Shown here piece after piece: positions 1 through 6,794 of a stretch of DNA of 10,862 nt. Each line of letters starts with the position of its first letter. Position 1 is the first letter of the stretch. A model generated the notes under the pieces. That model ran no database searches. It was not told the DNA's origin and saw only the letters and a program-made list of their open reading frames with translations. This DNA is from Phycisphaerales bacterium UBA7708 (GTDB lineage Bacteria > Planctomycetota > Phycisphaerae > Sedimentisphaerales > Anaerohalosphaeraceae), in contig DLFY01000065.1 in the NCBI GenBank assembly GCA_002482415.1, positions 1-10,862 on the forward strand, written 5' to 3'. A program made the position numbers and the translations under genes.

Positions 1-626
1 ATTCAGGCGTATTCATCGGCCCCAACGTCAAAATCGGTGATGATTGTATTTTATATCCAAATACCGTCATTTATGACGGCACTATCATCGGCAGCCGTGT
101 CATTATTCAATCCAATGCCTCGATTGGACAGGACGGCTTCGGCTTTGCAACCCACAAGGGCATCCATCATAAAATCCCGCAAATCGGCAGGGTCATCCTT
201 GAAGATGATGTGGAAATTGGCTCAGGCTGTGCCATTGAACGCGGCACTCTCGACGACACCATCATCGGCAAAGGCAGCAAAATCGGCGATTCTGTCGCCA
301 TTGGCCACGGTACGAAAATCGGCCCGCATTGCCTGCTCGTACCCCAGGTTGGCGTCGCAGGATCGGCCACACTCGGCCATCACGTGGTTCTTGGCGGCCA
401 GGTCGGCGTGGTCGGACATATCAAGGTGGGCAATCTCGTCAAAGTCGGTGCCAAAGCCGGCGTCGTCAATGATGTCCCCGATGGCGCAACCATCGTTGGT
501 ACGCCAGCCATTGACGCCAGTGTCGCTCGCAGGGCCTACAGCCTGATTGAATATTTGCCGGACATGAAAAAGAAAATTAAGGAACTGGAACGCAAACTCG
601 ACAAGCTGGACCAGTCAGGTGAGTGA
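1..626 (+). CDS. lpxD: LpxD, UDP-3-O-acylglucosamine N-acyltransferase (C-terminal part)
   Basis: LpxD adds the N-linked hydroxyacyl chain to UDP-3-O-acylglucosamine in the third step of lipid A synthesis, in the cytoplasm. The gene is cut by the left edge; the frame starts at base 3 and 207 residues remain. The family is usually about 340 residues, so the N-terminal uridine-binding domain is missing. What remains is a left-handed beta-helix of hexapeptide repeats with the LpxD signatures GQDGFGFA, KIPQIGRV and RGTLDDTIIG. IGHGTKIG aligns with the segment that carries the catalytic His (His239 of E. coli). The tail MKKKIKELERKLDKL is a short amphipathic helix, as in other LpxDs. Its stop overlaps the start of lpxI by 8 bases, pointing to coupled translation. 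The DDTIIG motif separates it from LpxA and other hexapeptide acyltransferases. Confidence 0.95.
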   Translation, partial: SGVFIGPNVKIGDDCILYPNTVIYDGTIIGSRVIIQSNASIGQDGFGFATHKGIHHKIPQIGRVILEDDVEIGSGCAIERGTLDDTIIGKGSKIGDSVAIGHGTKIGPHCLLVPQVGVAGSATLGHHVVLGGQVGVVGHIKVGNLVKVGAKAGVVNDVPDGATIVGTPAIDASVARRAYSLIEYLPDMKKKIKELERKLDKLDQSGE

Positions 627-1461
627 GTCATCACAGCATGTTTTAGGTCTCATCGCCGGCCAGGGCCGTCTGCCGTTTCTGGTAGCTCAGGGCGCCAAAA
701 AAGCCGGACTGAAAGTCGTCTGTGCCGGACTGACAGACAGTGTGGAGCCGGAATTGGCCCGGTATGTTGATGTCTTTTTTAACGCCGCCATCGCACGTCC
801 CGGCGGCTGGATGCGAAAACTCCGGCGTCATGGCGTCCGCGATACCATTATGGTAGGCAGGGTGGCAAAAACGAAAATCTATACGCCGTGGCGACTGGTG
901 AAATATCTGCCGGACTGGCGTGCCCTGCGGATATGGTACTGGAGACTGCGAAAACAGGATAAACGAAATGATTCGGTATTGAATGCAATTGCCGATGAAC
1001 TGGCCAGCGGAGGGATTATTTTGGTGGATTCAACTCAATACTGCAAAGACTCAATGGCTGATGATGGCGTCATGACCCGCACCCGGCCCCCGGCCTCGGT
1101 ATTGGCGGACATCGAATTCGGCTGGCCGATGGTCATGGAAGTCGGCAGGCTCGATATCGGTCAGGCTATCGCTGTCAAGGAACGTGAAATTATCGCCGTT
1201 GAGGCCATCGAGGGCACCGCCGAAATGATTGTTCGGGCCGGCCAGCTTTGCAGAAAAGGCAACTGGACACTGCTTAAATCCGCCAAACCCAAACAGGATA
1301 TGCGATTTGATGTCCCCTGCATCGGCCCCGATACCATCGAAAGTCTTGCCAAAAACAAGGCCTGCTGTGTCGTAGTCGAAAAACACAAGACCATTATCAT
1401 CGACAAGCAAAAAACCCTCGAACTTGCGGACAAACTTGGAATCGCTGTCGTCGGGCACTGA
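619..1461 (+). CDS. lpxI: LpxI, UDP-2,3-diacylglucosamine pyrophosphatase
   Basis: LpxI (DUF1009 family) hydrolyses UDP-2,3-diacylglucosamine to lipid X and UMP. It replaces LpxH in many non-gammaproteobacteria. The 280 residues match the usual family length (about 277 in Caulobacter). Visible family features are the N-terminal GLIAGQGRLPFLVAQ segment, MVGRVAK near residue 80, DDGVMTRT in mid-protein, and the C-terminal FDVPCIGPDTIES block (about 230-242). That last block holds conserved acidic residues in the region where the essential Asp of the Caulobacter enzyme lies. The GTG start at 619 lies inside the end of lpxD; the ribosome binding site is weak, which fits translational coupling. 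The gene order lpxD-lpxI supports the call. The chain is intact and ends 14 bases before the convergent glycosyltransferase gene. Confidence 0.93.
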   Translation: MSESSQHVLGLIAGQGRLPFLVAQGAKKAGLKVVCAGLTDSVEPELARYVDVFFNAAIARPGGWMRKLRRHGVRDTIMVGRVAKTKIYTPWRLVKYLPDWRALRIWYWRLRKQDKRNDSVLNAIADELASGGIILVDSTQYCKDSMADDGVMTRTRPPASVLADIEFGWPMVMEVGRLDIGQAIAVKEREIIAVEAIEGTAEMIVRAGQLCRKGNWTLLKSAKPKQDMRFDVPCIGPDTIESLAKNKACCVVVEKHKTIIIDKQKTLELADKLGIAVVGH

Positions 1462-1475
1462 TTCATCCGCCGGTT

Positions 1476-2684
1476 TTATTGTTCAACAACCACATCCAGC
1501 GGGCTGTTCATCCGATAGCGTATCCCGCGCCAGCAGATAGTCTTGCCAAAAGCCGAACTGACAATCCCAATCAGAAGAATAATCCCCCACACCCAGAATA
1601 ACAGAATGTCCGCCCAGGCCGCCGCTCGCATGGCTTTTATATCTTTTGGGAGCAGACGGCAAATCATCCCCTGGCGAATGACCGCCCGAAAAAACTGAGC
1701 CAGCAGAATGACTGCCGCGGTGATTGCAAAGAATATCGCATTTTTATCCTGAACATGTCGGGCAAAAGCCGCGGCCCCAATCATCAGCCAGAGTCCGCCC
1801 ACACTGAAAAGAATACTGAACAGCCCGAATAGCCAGGTTCGGATGGCATATACGCGGGTAATCAGAAACTGCCGGCGAACACATTCAAACAGCTTTGGCC
1901 ACGTTGTTGTCTCATAGGATGCCACCATGCAGGATGGCACATACATCATCTTTTTTCCGGTCCGCCGCACCGCGGAACTGAGCGTCAGGTCGTCACTGAT
2001 CGACCTGGACCAGATGGTCTCCAGATTCAGTTCCCGGAATGTCGATGCCGGAATGGCCATCGAGCCGCCCCAGGCCTGATTAAACCGAGTATTGCCCAGA
2101 ATCTGTCCCACCACGGCATTAATGCAGGACAAAGCCAGTGTTGCCGTATTGTTGGTTTTCGGGACAAACCAGCGATACCCGCTGGCGGCTCCTTTTTTAC
2201 CGGAATGGAACGGATACACAATATGGCTTAGCCAGTCGTTGTCGGCACACGCATCCGAATCGGCAAAGACCAGTACTTCCACATCCGCCGGAATCTGCCG
2301 GTAACAAAACAGAATATTATGCAGCTTCTGGCTGCAGCCGGCCGTCTTTCCCGCCACAAACACCCGGATTTCCTGAGCCGACGACTGGGGGCTGTAGCGA
2401 CCGATGATTTGATTCAATTCAGCGTATGCCGGATCAGATGTGTCTTCCACGACAAACCACAACCGGTAGGGCTGATAGTCCTGATGAAAAAAAGACAGAA
2501 TATTCTGCTCAAATGCAGCATCCAGCCCTTTGCACGGCACAATAATAATCGCCGACGGACGGTACCAGTCCCGCACTTTTTCAGATTTTTTCAGCGCATA
2601 GCGAGCATTACTGATAACCTGGATGGTGATCAGCAGTTGTCCAAATAATAAAATACAGGCTACAATTAAAAATATATCACTCAT
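1476..2684 (-). CDS. Membrane glycosyltransferase, ceramide glucosyltransferase-like (GT2/GT21)
   Basis: A 402-residue inner-membrane glycosyltransferase expected to move a sugar from a nucleotide donor to a lipid acceptor on the cytoplasmic side. One membrane helix lies at about 4-24. The GT-A domain (about 44-280) carries PCKGLD at 50-55, FFHQDY at 65-70, FADSDA at 140-145 (DxD-type), WGGSMAIP at 205-212, SDDL at 230-233 (catalytic acid region) and RRQFLITRVY at 270-279, which stands where the (Q/R)xxRW block usually is. Three more hydrophobic spans follow (about 283-308, 314-333, 357-378). This arrangement is that of bacterial ceramide-glucosyltransferase-like enzymes, including the hopanoid enzyme HpnI. 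The ATG start has AGGAA 4 bases upstream and a TATAAT box behind it. Neighbouring lpxD/lpxI and lipid-sugar kinases suggest a glycolipid acceptor; ceramide, hopanoid, diacylglycerol or lipid A cannot be told apart. Confidence 0.85.
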   Translation of the reverse strand: MSDIFLIVACILLFGQLLITIQVISNARYALKKSEKVRDWYRPSAIIIVPCKGLDAAFEQNILSFFHQDYQPYRLWFVVEDTSDPAYAELNQIIGRYSPQSSAQEIRVFVAGKTAGCSQKLHNILFCYRQIPADVEVLVFADSDACADNDWLSHIVYPFHSGKKGAASGYRWFVPKTNNTATLALSCINAVVGQILGNTRFNQAWGGSMAIPASTFRELNLETIWSRSISDDLTLSSAVRRTGKKMMYVPSCMVASYETTTWPKLFECVRRQFLITRVYAIRTWLFGLFSILFSVGGLWLMIGAAAFARHVQDKNAIFFAITAAVILLAQFFRAVIRQGMICRLLPKDIKAMRAAAWADILLFWVWGIILLIGIVSSAFGKTICWRGIRYRMNSPLDVVVEQ

Positions 2685-2716
2685 AGTCTTCCTGGATTAC
2701 CTGCTTGAAACAGATT

Positions 2717-2722
2717 ATTATA
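2717..2722 (-). promoter_or_regulatory. Candidate -10 box for the glycosyltransferase gene
   Basis: Read leftward, the sequence is a perfect TATAAT, placed 32 bases before the ATG at 2684. The only -35-like element is TTGATG with a long 20-base spacer, so this promoter is supported mainly by its -10 box and position. Confidence 0.4.
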
Positions 2723-2789
2723 CTGAAATATTTCCAATTTTCCATCAATATATTCTTCCGTCGACTGCCTCCCATCTTCATATCCGGCC

Positions 2790-2818
2790 TTGACTTAACG
2801 GGCGGCCTGTGATACAAG
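2790..2818 (+). promoter_or_regulatory. Sigma70-type promoter of the tandem kinase gene
   Basis: TTGACT (2790-2795), a 17-base spacer, then TACAAG (2813-2818) match the consensus at 5 of 6 and 4 of 6 positions. The predicted transcript would begin near 2825. That lies downstream of the in-frame GTG at 2809, so this promoter favours the ATG at 2875 as the true start. Confidence 0.45.
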
Positions 2819-2874
2819 GCTGGGATAAATGCCGCTTAAAAATAAAAGCGGACGATCCCTGTACAGGAACCTTC

Positions 2875-4245
2875 ATGCAGACAGCCGAAACTCTGCCAGA
2901 AATCACGGTTTATCCCGCCGGTCAGCGTACCGGCGGTTTTATTTGCCGGGAATGCCGCCTGATTCGCGAGGTACCCGGCACACGGCGGATATTCTCCGCC
3001 CTCTGGCAGGATCAGCCCGTCATTCTCAAGGTGTTCAGCCGTCGCTTCAGTGCCTATCGCCACGTGATGAGGGAGTGGAACGCCCTCCAGAAACTGCGGA
3101 ATCTGCAAATTCTTCGTCCGGAACCCCTGTTTTACGGAAAAACCCACCAGGGTGATTGGGCCTTGGCCGCCGAATATATTCCCCACGCCGCCGATGTATT
3201 TACCCTGTTTCAAACGTCCGCCGACCGTAGCAAAAAAGAAAACCTCCTGCTGTCGGTAATCAGCCAGTTGGCCCATCTGCATATTCACGGCATTCTTCAG
3301 AAAGACATGCATCTGGGTAATTTTCTCTGGGCGGACAACCGCATTTATATCCTGGACCCCGCTCAAATCAATTTTTATGACCAGCCGGTCGCCGTCAAAA
3401 AAGGCTTTGCCCAACTGGCCATGCTCTGTGTGAACTGGCCGGCCGATGATGAACCGCAGATGGAGGTTTTCATCCGCAAATATTTTGCCGTCCGCGGCCT
3501 GACCACACGGCCCTGGCTGACCGAAAGCATCCTGCGGATGATTCGGACACAAAGAAACCGTATTCTTGCCAGCTCTCTGAAAAAAACGCTGCGAGCCAGC
3601 AAACGGTATCTGGCGCTGAAAACCGCAACCTTCCGCGGGATGTTTGTCAAAGACCTGTTCGACAGCCGCCATGCCGCTGAGCTGCCTTCTCAAATCGATT
3701 TATCGATGAGCCGCGGAAAGATACTCAAACGCGGCAACACCTGTTTTGTCGTCAGCATGGAACTTAACGGCAAGACCGTTGTCGTCAAACGCTACAATCA
3801 CAAGGGACTCTGGCATTCCCTCCGACAGACCCTCCGAGGCAGCCGGGCCAGGCGCTGCTGGCTGCACGGTCATCGCCTCAACTGGCTCAATATTCCCACT
3901 GCGGCCCCCCTTGCATTTATTGAAAAGCGAAGAGGCCTGCTGCTGTATTGCTCGTACATCATTAATGAATTCGTCGAAGGCCAGAAGCTGGATCATTATC
4001 TGAAGGATGTTTCGATTCCCGAGGAACAGCAAATCCAGATGATGGGGCAGGTTGACCAGATTCTTCAGCAGATGGAGTTATACCGCATTACTCACGGCGA
4101 CCTCAAGCGAGCCAATATCATCATAACCGCTCATGGCCCTGTCATCATTGACCTGGATTCAATGAAAGTCCATCGCCTTGGATTTCTGTTTAACTATTAT
4201 CGCAGCAAGGATCTCGCCCGGATTACCGACTCACTGGGCGGATGA
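2875..4245 (+). CDS. Tandem WaaP/Kdo-kinase-like protein with two kinase domains
   Basis: A 456-residue cytoplasmic protein built from two lipopolysaccharide-kinase-type (KdkA/WaaP/InaA) domains. Such kinases phosphorylate Kdo or heptose of the LPS core with ATP. Domain 1 (about 15-225) has VILKVF with the nucleotide Lys at 52, KDMHLGNF with catalytic Asp144 and Asn149, and ILDPAQ with the metal Asp161. Domain 2 (about 280-456) has VVVKRYN with Lys305, THGDLKRANI with Asp409 and Asn414, and IDLDS with Asp426; it is the closer match to the family. Both look catalytically complete. The ATG at 2875 has AGGAA 5 bases upstream and follows a plausible promoter. An in-frame GTG at 2809 would add 22 residues but has no such support. 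The 3' end overlaps the convergent gene by 15 bases. The sugar substrates are unknown; protein phosphorylation cannot be excluded. Confidence 0.83.
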   Translation: MQTAETLPEITVYPAGQRTGGFICRECRLIREVPGTRRIFSALWQDQPVILKVFSRRFSAYRHVMREWNALQKLRNLQILRPEPLFYGKTHQGDWALAAEYIPHAADVFTLFQTSADRSKKENLLLSVISQLAHLHIHGILQKDMHLGNFLWADNRIYILDPAQINFYDQPVAVKKGFAQLAMLCVNWPADDEPQMEVFIRKYFAVRGLTTRPWLTESILRMIRTQRNRILASSLKKTLRASKRYLALKTATFRGMFVKDLFDSRHAAELPSQIDLSMSRGKILKRGNTCFVVSMELNGKTVVVKRYNHKGLWHSLRQTLRGSRARRCWLHGHRLNWLNIPTAAPLAFIEKRRGLLLYCSYIINEFVEGQKLDHYLKDVSIPEEQQIQMMGQVDQILQQMELYRITHGDLKRANIIITAHGPVIIDLDSMKVHRLGFLFNYYRSKDLARITDSLGG

Positions 4246-5604
4246 CTCCTTTTTTCGTCTTCGCCCAATCAGCTTGACAGCAAGCCACACGGCAAACACC
4301 CCGGCCAGAATCTGAATCTGACGCCAGGCCAGATGATCCACCACCGCCTGGGCGGATGCCTGTCCGGCAAGGAGATTCCGACTAACCGCATCCTGAATCT
4401 GGTTGACCCCATCTGATTGAGTTAATGCCTGTAAATCCGCCATCAGCAGACGCAGCTCCCGCGTGGCATTCTGAATTTCTGTCGCAGCCTTCTGAATATC
4501 CTCCGGGCGAATCGGCTCCGACGGCGCAGGAGTGGATGATGACTGCTCTGAAATCGCCTGCCAGGCACGAAGGGTTTGGGTGGTGGAATCCGCCGCAAGC
4601 TGCCAGCTCGATGCGGTCTGCTGCAAGCTGGCGGCGGTGGTGTTCAGAGAATTGGACGCCGCCTCAGCCAGACTGAGGGTTTCCTGAATGGATTTCTGTT
4701 TCTGCTCCACCTGGTCGATCAGAATACTCAACTCCTCGCGGACATCCTGAGGCATTTTTCGGGCCAGTTCAACCATCTGACGGCTGCTTGTATTGAACGC
4801 TTCCATATTCTGCAGCAGCGACTTCGTCATCTCACTGCCCTGCAAATCATATAAAAACAACAACATTTCCCAACGCACCGACTCCGGCATGGCCTTGAGA
4901 ATATCGTTAAAGCGATTGGCCGAATCGGTAAATCGGTCAATTGCAACCGCAGTCTTATCCACCCCTTCCATGGCCCGTATCGGGGCCATCGGTATACTCA
5001 AGACTTTCTTGAACGGATTGAATGTCTCGGTTTCAGTGCCGGTTGCATACACAATCAGATTTCCCATCGTCCCCTCAATGGGATTGTCTTTTGCAAATTG
5101 ATATACATGACGGCGGGTTTCCTCGAATAAATCCGGTGGCAAATAAGTGCCCGCAAGCCGTTCAATTTCATCGCGGGCCTGCTGTACAGCCCTGCGCATG
5201 GCCGGCTGAGTCTGTCGATAAAGGGACTGACCCGGACCATCATCAAAATAAGAGCACAAACGTACACACAATTCCCAGTTTTCAACCAGACCAACCAATG
5301 GTGAAGCATCTGCAAAACTTCGTATCGCACTCGATAACCGGGTATTAACAAGCAAATTTGTACGTTTGGTGTCTAAATCCGGATGCTCCTGCTCGATTTG
5401 TGCGGTGGCTTGCTTGATAATCTGGATAAACATATCTTCAAAACGATCCAGGTCGTTTTTGAGTGCTTCCTGGTCCAGCGAAGGGGCGACAATATCCGCC
5501 CCGCGAACAGACACAGCACGGTTGCTTTGCAGGCACCCTTCACATATAATCAGCAGTGCCGGCAAACCAATAAGCATCCAATTCATTTTGATCGCATGTG
5601 GCAT
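4231..5604 (-). CDS. Unrecognised membrane-tethered coiled-coil protein, possible lipoprotein
   Basis: I do not recognise this 457-residue protein. It begins with a signal-like segment: MPHAIK, then a hydrophobic stretch at about 8-20, then cysteines at 21 and 24. Neither cysteine sits in a perfect lipobox (LIIC has Ile before Cys, CEGC has Glu at -2), so lipid attachment is uncertain. The middle is mostly helical and polar; about 285-350 and 365-400 are rich in Gln, Ala, Ser and Glu and look coiled-coil-like. They are separated by a Pro/Ser linker (SSSTPAPSEP). A hydrophobic helix at about 430-446 is followed by RRRKK, so the C-terminus is probably cytoplasmic. The start at 5604 has AAAGGG 6 bases upstream and sits about 20 bases after a promoter. 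An ATG at 5619 would lie almost on the transcription start, and frame upstream of that runs into a neighbour's terminator. The function is unknown; a periplasmic tether or spacer is only a guess. Confidence 0.7.
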   Translation of the reverse strand: MPHAIKMNWMLIGLPALLIICEGCLQSNRAVSVRGADIVAPSLDQEALKNDLDRFEDMFIQIIKQATAQIEQEHPDLDTKRTNLLVNTRLSSAIRSFADASPLVGLVENWELCVRLCSYFDDGPGQSLYRQTQPAMRRAVQQARDEIERLAGTYLPPDLFEETRRHVYQFAKDNPIEGTMGNLIVYATGTETETFNPFKKVLSIPMAPIRAMEGVDKTAVAIDRFTDSANRFNDILKAMPESVRWEMLLFLYDLQGSEMTKSLLQNMEAFNTSSRQMVELARKMPQDVREELSILIDQVEQKQKSIQETLSLAEAASNSLNTTAASLQQTASSWQLAADSTTQTLRAWQAISEQSSSTPAPSEPIRPEDIQKAATEIQNATRELRLLMADLQALTQSDGVNQIQDAVSRNLLAGQASAQAVVDHLAWRQIQILAGVFAVWLAVKLIGRRRKKESSAQ

Positions 5605-5628
5605 AAAAGTCCCTTTCATCGTTCCCGC

Positions 5629-5657
5629 ACAGTAAAGGGGATGGGCGGCATTGTCAA
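5629..5657 (-). promoter_or_regulatory. Sigma70-type promoter of the coiled-coil protein gene
   Basis: Read leftward: a perfect TTGACA (5657-5652), a 17-base spacer, then TACTGT (5634-5629), which keeps the T, A and final T of the -10 box. The predicted start near 5622 leaves a leader of about 18 bases, enough for the AAAGGG ribosome site at 5611-5616 and the ATG at 5604. It lies just past the terminator of the upstream corrinoid gene, so the coiled-coil gene seems to be transcribed separately. Confidence 0.5.
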
Positions 5658-5726
5658 GCCCGCACTCGCAGGAGATATCGAGCCGTCGCCCTGATTCCTG
5701 ACCAACCGTATCGTCTTCGAAAAGAC

Positions 5727-5757
5727 AAAAAAAGGGGTTGCCCGTAAAGACAACCCC
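5727..5757 (-). terminator. Intrinsic terminator of the corrinoid protein gene
   Basis: Read leftward: GGGGTTG, a 10-base loop, CAACCCC, then seven T. The 7-bp stem with U-tract starts 16 bases past the corrinoid gene's stop. It argues that no gene is translated across this stretch, even though an open frame continues through it. Confidence 0.88.
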
Positions 5758-5773
5758 CTGCATGGTCAGAAGA

Positions 5774-6400
5774 TTAATTCAGCAGGCTCTTGGCCAGGTC
5801 CACCGCGCTGGCCGCATCCGGGGCATATCCGTCTGCGCCAATCTTATCGGCGTATGCCTGCGTTACCGGTGCCCCGCCAATCATCGTCTTGGCCGAAAGC
5901 CCCGCATCCTTAATAGCACGAATCGTTTTTTCCATAGCCGGCATCGTGGTCGTCAGCAGCGCGCTGAGACCGATGATCTGCGGATTGCTCTCTTTGGCCT
6001 TGGCAACAAATTTCTCCGGCGAGGAATCGACTCCCAGATCAATGACCTCAAAGCCTGCGCCCTTAAGCATCATCGCCACCAGGTTCTTGCCGATATCATG
6101 CAGGTCGCCCTGAACCGTGCCCACCAGGGCTTTGCCCAGCGGTTTGACCCCAGCCTCGACCAGCTTGGGTTCCAGCACTTCCATCGCCATTTTCATGGCC
6201 CGGGCTGAAATCAGCACTTCGGGAATGTAAACCTGATTGGCCTTGAATCGTACGCCGATGACATTCATACCCGCAATCAGCCCCTCATTCAAAATAGAAG
6301 CCGGCGGCATGCCTTCGCTCAGGGCCTGACGTGTAATTTCGACGGCGGTTTTCTGGTCGCCCTTGATGACTGCTTCACTCAGCGTTTTAAGATCTGCCAT
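5774..6400 (-). CDS. Methyltransferase corrinoid protein (MtbC/MttC/MtmC type)
   Basis: A 208-residue cytoplasmic corrinoid protein that carries a methyl group on B12 between a substrate-specific methyltransferase and an acceptor methyltransferase (to coenzyme M or tetrahydrofolate). Residues about 5-85 form the helical cap domain. Residues about 88-208 form the B12-binding fold with GDLHDIGKN (Asp99, His101 as lower cobalt ligand, Gly104), SALL at 146-149 and IGGAPV at 174-179, the standard DxHxxG, SxL and GG elements. Length fits the family. The ATG at 6400 has GAGGA 7 bases upstream; an in-frame TTG at 6418 would overlap that site and is less likely. It is a single gene with its own promoter, leader hairpin and terminator. 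No MtbB/MttB-like methyltransferase, MtbA or activator is in view, so the substrate (methylamine, betaine, methanol or methoxy-aromatic) cannot be assigned. Confidence 0.92.
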   Translation of the reverse strand: MADLKTLSEAVIKGDQKTAVEITRQALSEGMPPASILNEGLIAGMNVIGVRFKANQVYIPEVLISARAMKMAMEVLEPKLVEAGVKPLGKALVGTVQGDLHDIGKNLVAMMLKGAGFEVIDLGVDSSPEKFVAKAKESNPQIIGLSALLTTTMPAMEKTIRAIKDAGLSAKTMIGGAPVTQAYADKIGADGYAPDAASAVDLAKSLLN

Positions 6401-6434
6401 TGTCTTTTCCTCGTTCAAGTCTGTACATATTTTC

Positions 6435-6464
6435 TTCGACCCGGACTTTCAGTTCCGGCCCGAA
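6435..6464 (-). promoter_or_regulatory. Stem-loop in the corrinoid gene leader
   Basis: In the leftward transcript, TTCG pairs with CGAA, then a G.U pair, one G-G mismatch, CCGG with CCGG, a bulged A, and ACT with AGT around a GAA loop. That makes about 12 pairs in 30 bases, between the predicted promoter and the ATG. There is no U-tract, so it is not a terminator. It may stabilise the mRNA or act as a cis-regulator; no known riboswitch class is recognised. Confidence 0.4.
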
Positions 6465-6482
6465 CACGCTATTTCCATCCCC

Positions 6483-6511
6483 CTTGTACTATGGAAGTTT
6501 AGAAATTTCAA
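6483..6511 (-). promoter_or_regulatory. Sigma70-type promoter of the corrinoid protein gene
   Basis: Read leftward: TTGAAA (6511-6506), a 17-base spacer, then TACAAG (6488-6483), 5 of 6 and 4 of 6 consensus matches. The leader would be about 75 bases and contain the stem-loop at 6435-6464. The -10 hexamer is the same as that of the kinase promoter. Confidence 0.45.
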
Positions 6512-6624
6512 GAGCTTACATCCAAATCAGGGCATTTTCGTACAAGATTAGCAGAATATGACAATTTTCTGGTAATTTTATGACAGTATCTTGCGTCAAT
6601 CTGAGTTAGTATCCCGTAGCTCGC

Positions 6625-6652
6625 ACAATTCGTTCGGTATTCCGAGAGTTGT
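6625..6652. repeat. Imperfect inverted repeat upstream of the ETF promoter
   Basis: ACAATTC and GAGTTGT pair over 7 positions (one G.U), followed inward by TCGG/CCGA around a TATT loop, with a 2-base bulge (GT). It lies 52 bases upstream of the ETF -35 box and has no T-run, so it could be an operator or chance structure. Confidence 0.35.
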
Positions 6653-6703
6653 AGAGATTCAAAACAGGTTATATTCAATATTGTCCAGTGAAAAGATTTG
6701 TTA

Positions 6704-6732
6704 TTGACGACAGCCCGCGGTGCGACTATGTT
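6704..6732 (+). promoter_or_regulatory. Sigma70-type promoter of the ETF operon
   Basis: TTGACG (6704-6709), a 17-base spacer and TATGTT (6727-6732), 5 of 6 and 4 of 6 consensus matches. Transcription would start near 6739, leaving a leader of about 56 bases before the ATG at 6795. Confidence 0.5.
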
Positions 6733-6794
6733 TAAGGGTCTGTCGGACATACGGAAAATAAATCGGTAACGACACTTAATACTTAGGATAAGCG

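Larger units (their letters stand above)
6401..6794. other. AT-rich divergent spacer between corrinoid and ETF genes
   Basis: About 390 bases without a convincing gene, clearly poorer in GC than the flanking genes. It holds a leftward promoter (6483-6511), a leader hairpin (6435-6464), an inverted repeat (6625-6652) and a rightward promoter (6704-6732). The segment 6512-6624 shows nothing I can name. I see no cobalamin riboswitch, tRNA or sRNA signature. The length is generous for two promoters alone, leaving room for regulator sites. Confidence 0.6.

Noticed and set aside
1462..1475. Terminator between lpxI and the convergent glycosyltransferase gene.
   Set aside because: The gap is only 14 bases and no stem with a T-run can be drawn across it.
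2809..2874. GTG start giving 22 more residues on the tandem kinase.
   Set aside because: The GTG lies inside the predicted promoter and lacks a ribosome site, whereas the ATG at 2875 has AGGAA at good spacing.
2836..3693. Long leftward open frame (285 codons) opposite the tandem kinase.
   Set aside because: The opposite strand encodes two conserved kinase domains; the antisense frame is a by-product of codon bias and shows no family motifs.
5605..5763. Upstream extension of the coiled-coil protein to an ATG at 5763 (53 extra residues).
   Set aside because: The extension runs through the terminator hairpin of the corrinoid gene and the TTGACA promoter, and would put the signal-like segment in mid-protein.
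6401..6418. TTG start for the corrinoid protein.
   Set aside because: It overlaps the GAGGA site that serves the ATG at 6400, and family members begin close to that ATG.
6508..6750. Leftward 80-codon open frame in the divergent spacer.
   Set aside because: It has no ribosome site, no recognisable protein features, and overlaps the ETF promoter.
6419..6794. Cobalamin riboswitch before the corrinoid gene.
   Set aside because: No B12-box-like element or long multi-stem structure is visible; only a small hairpin is present.
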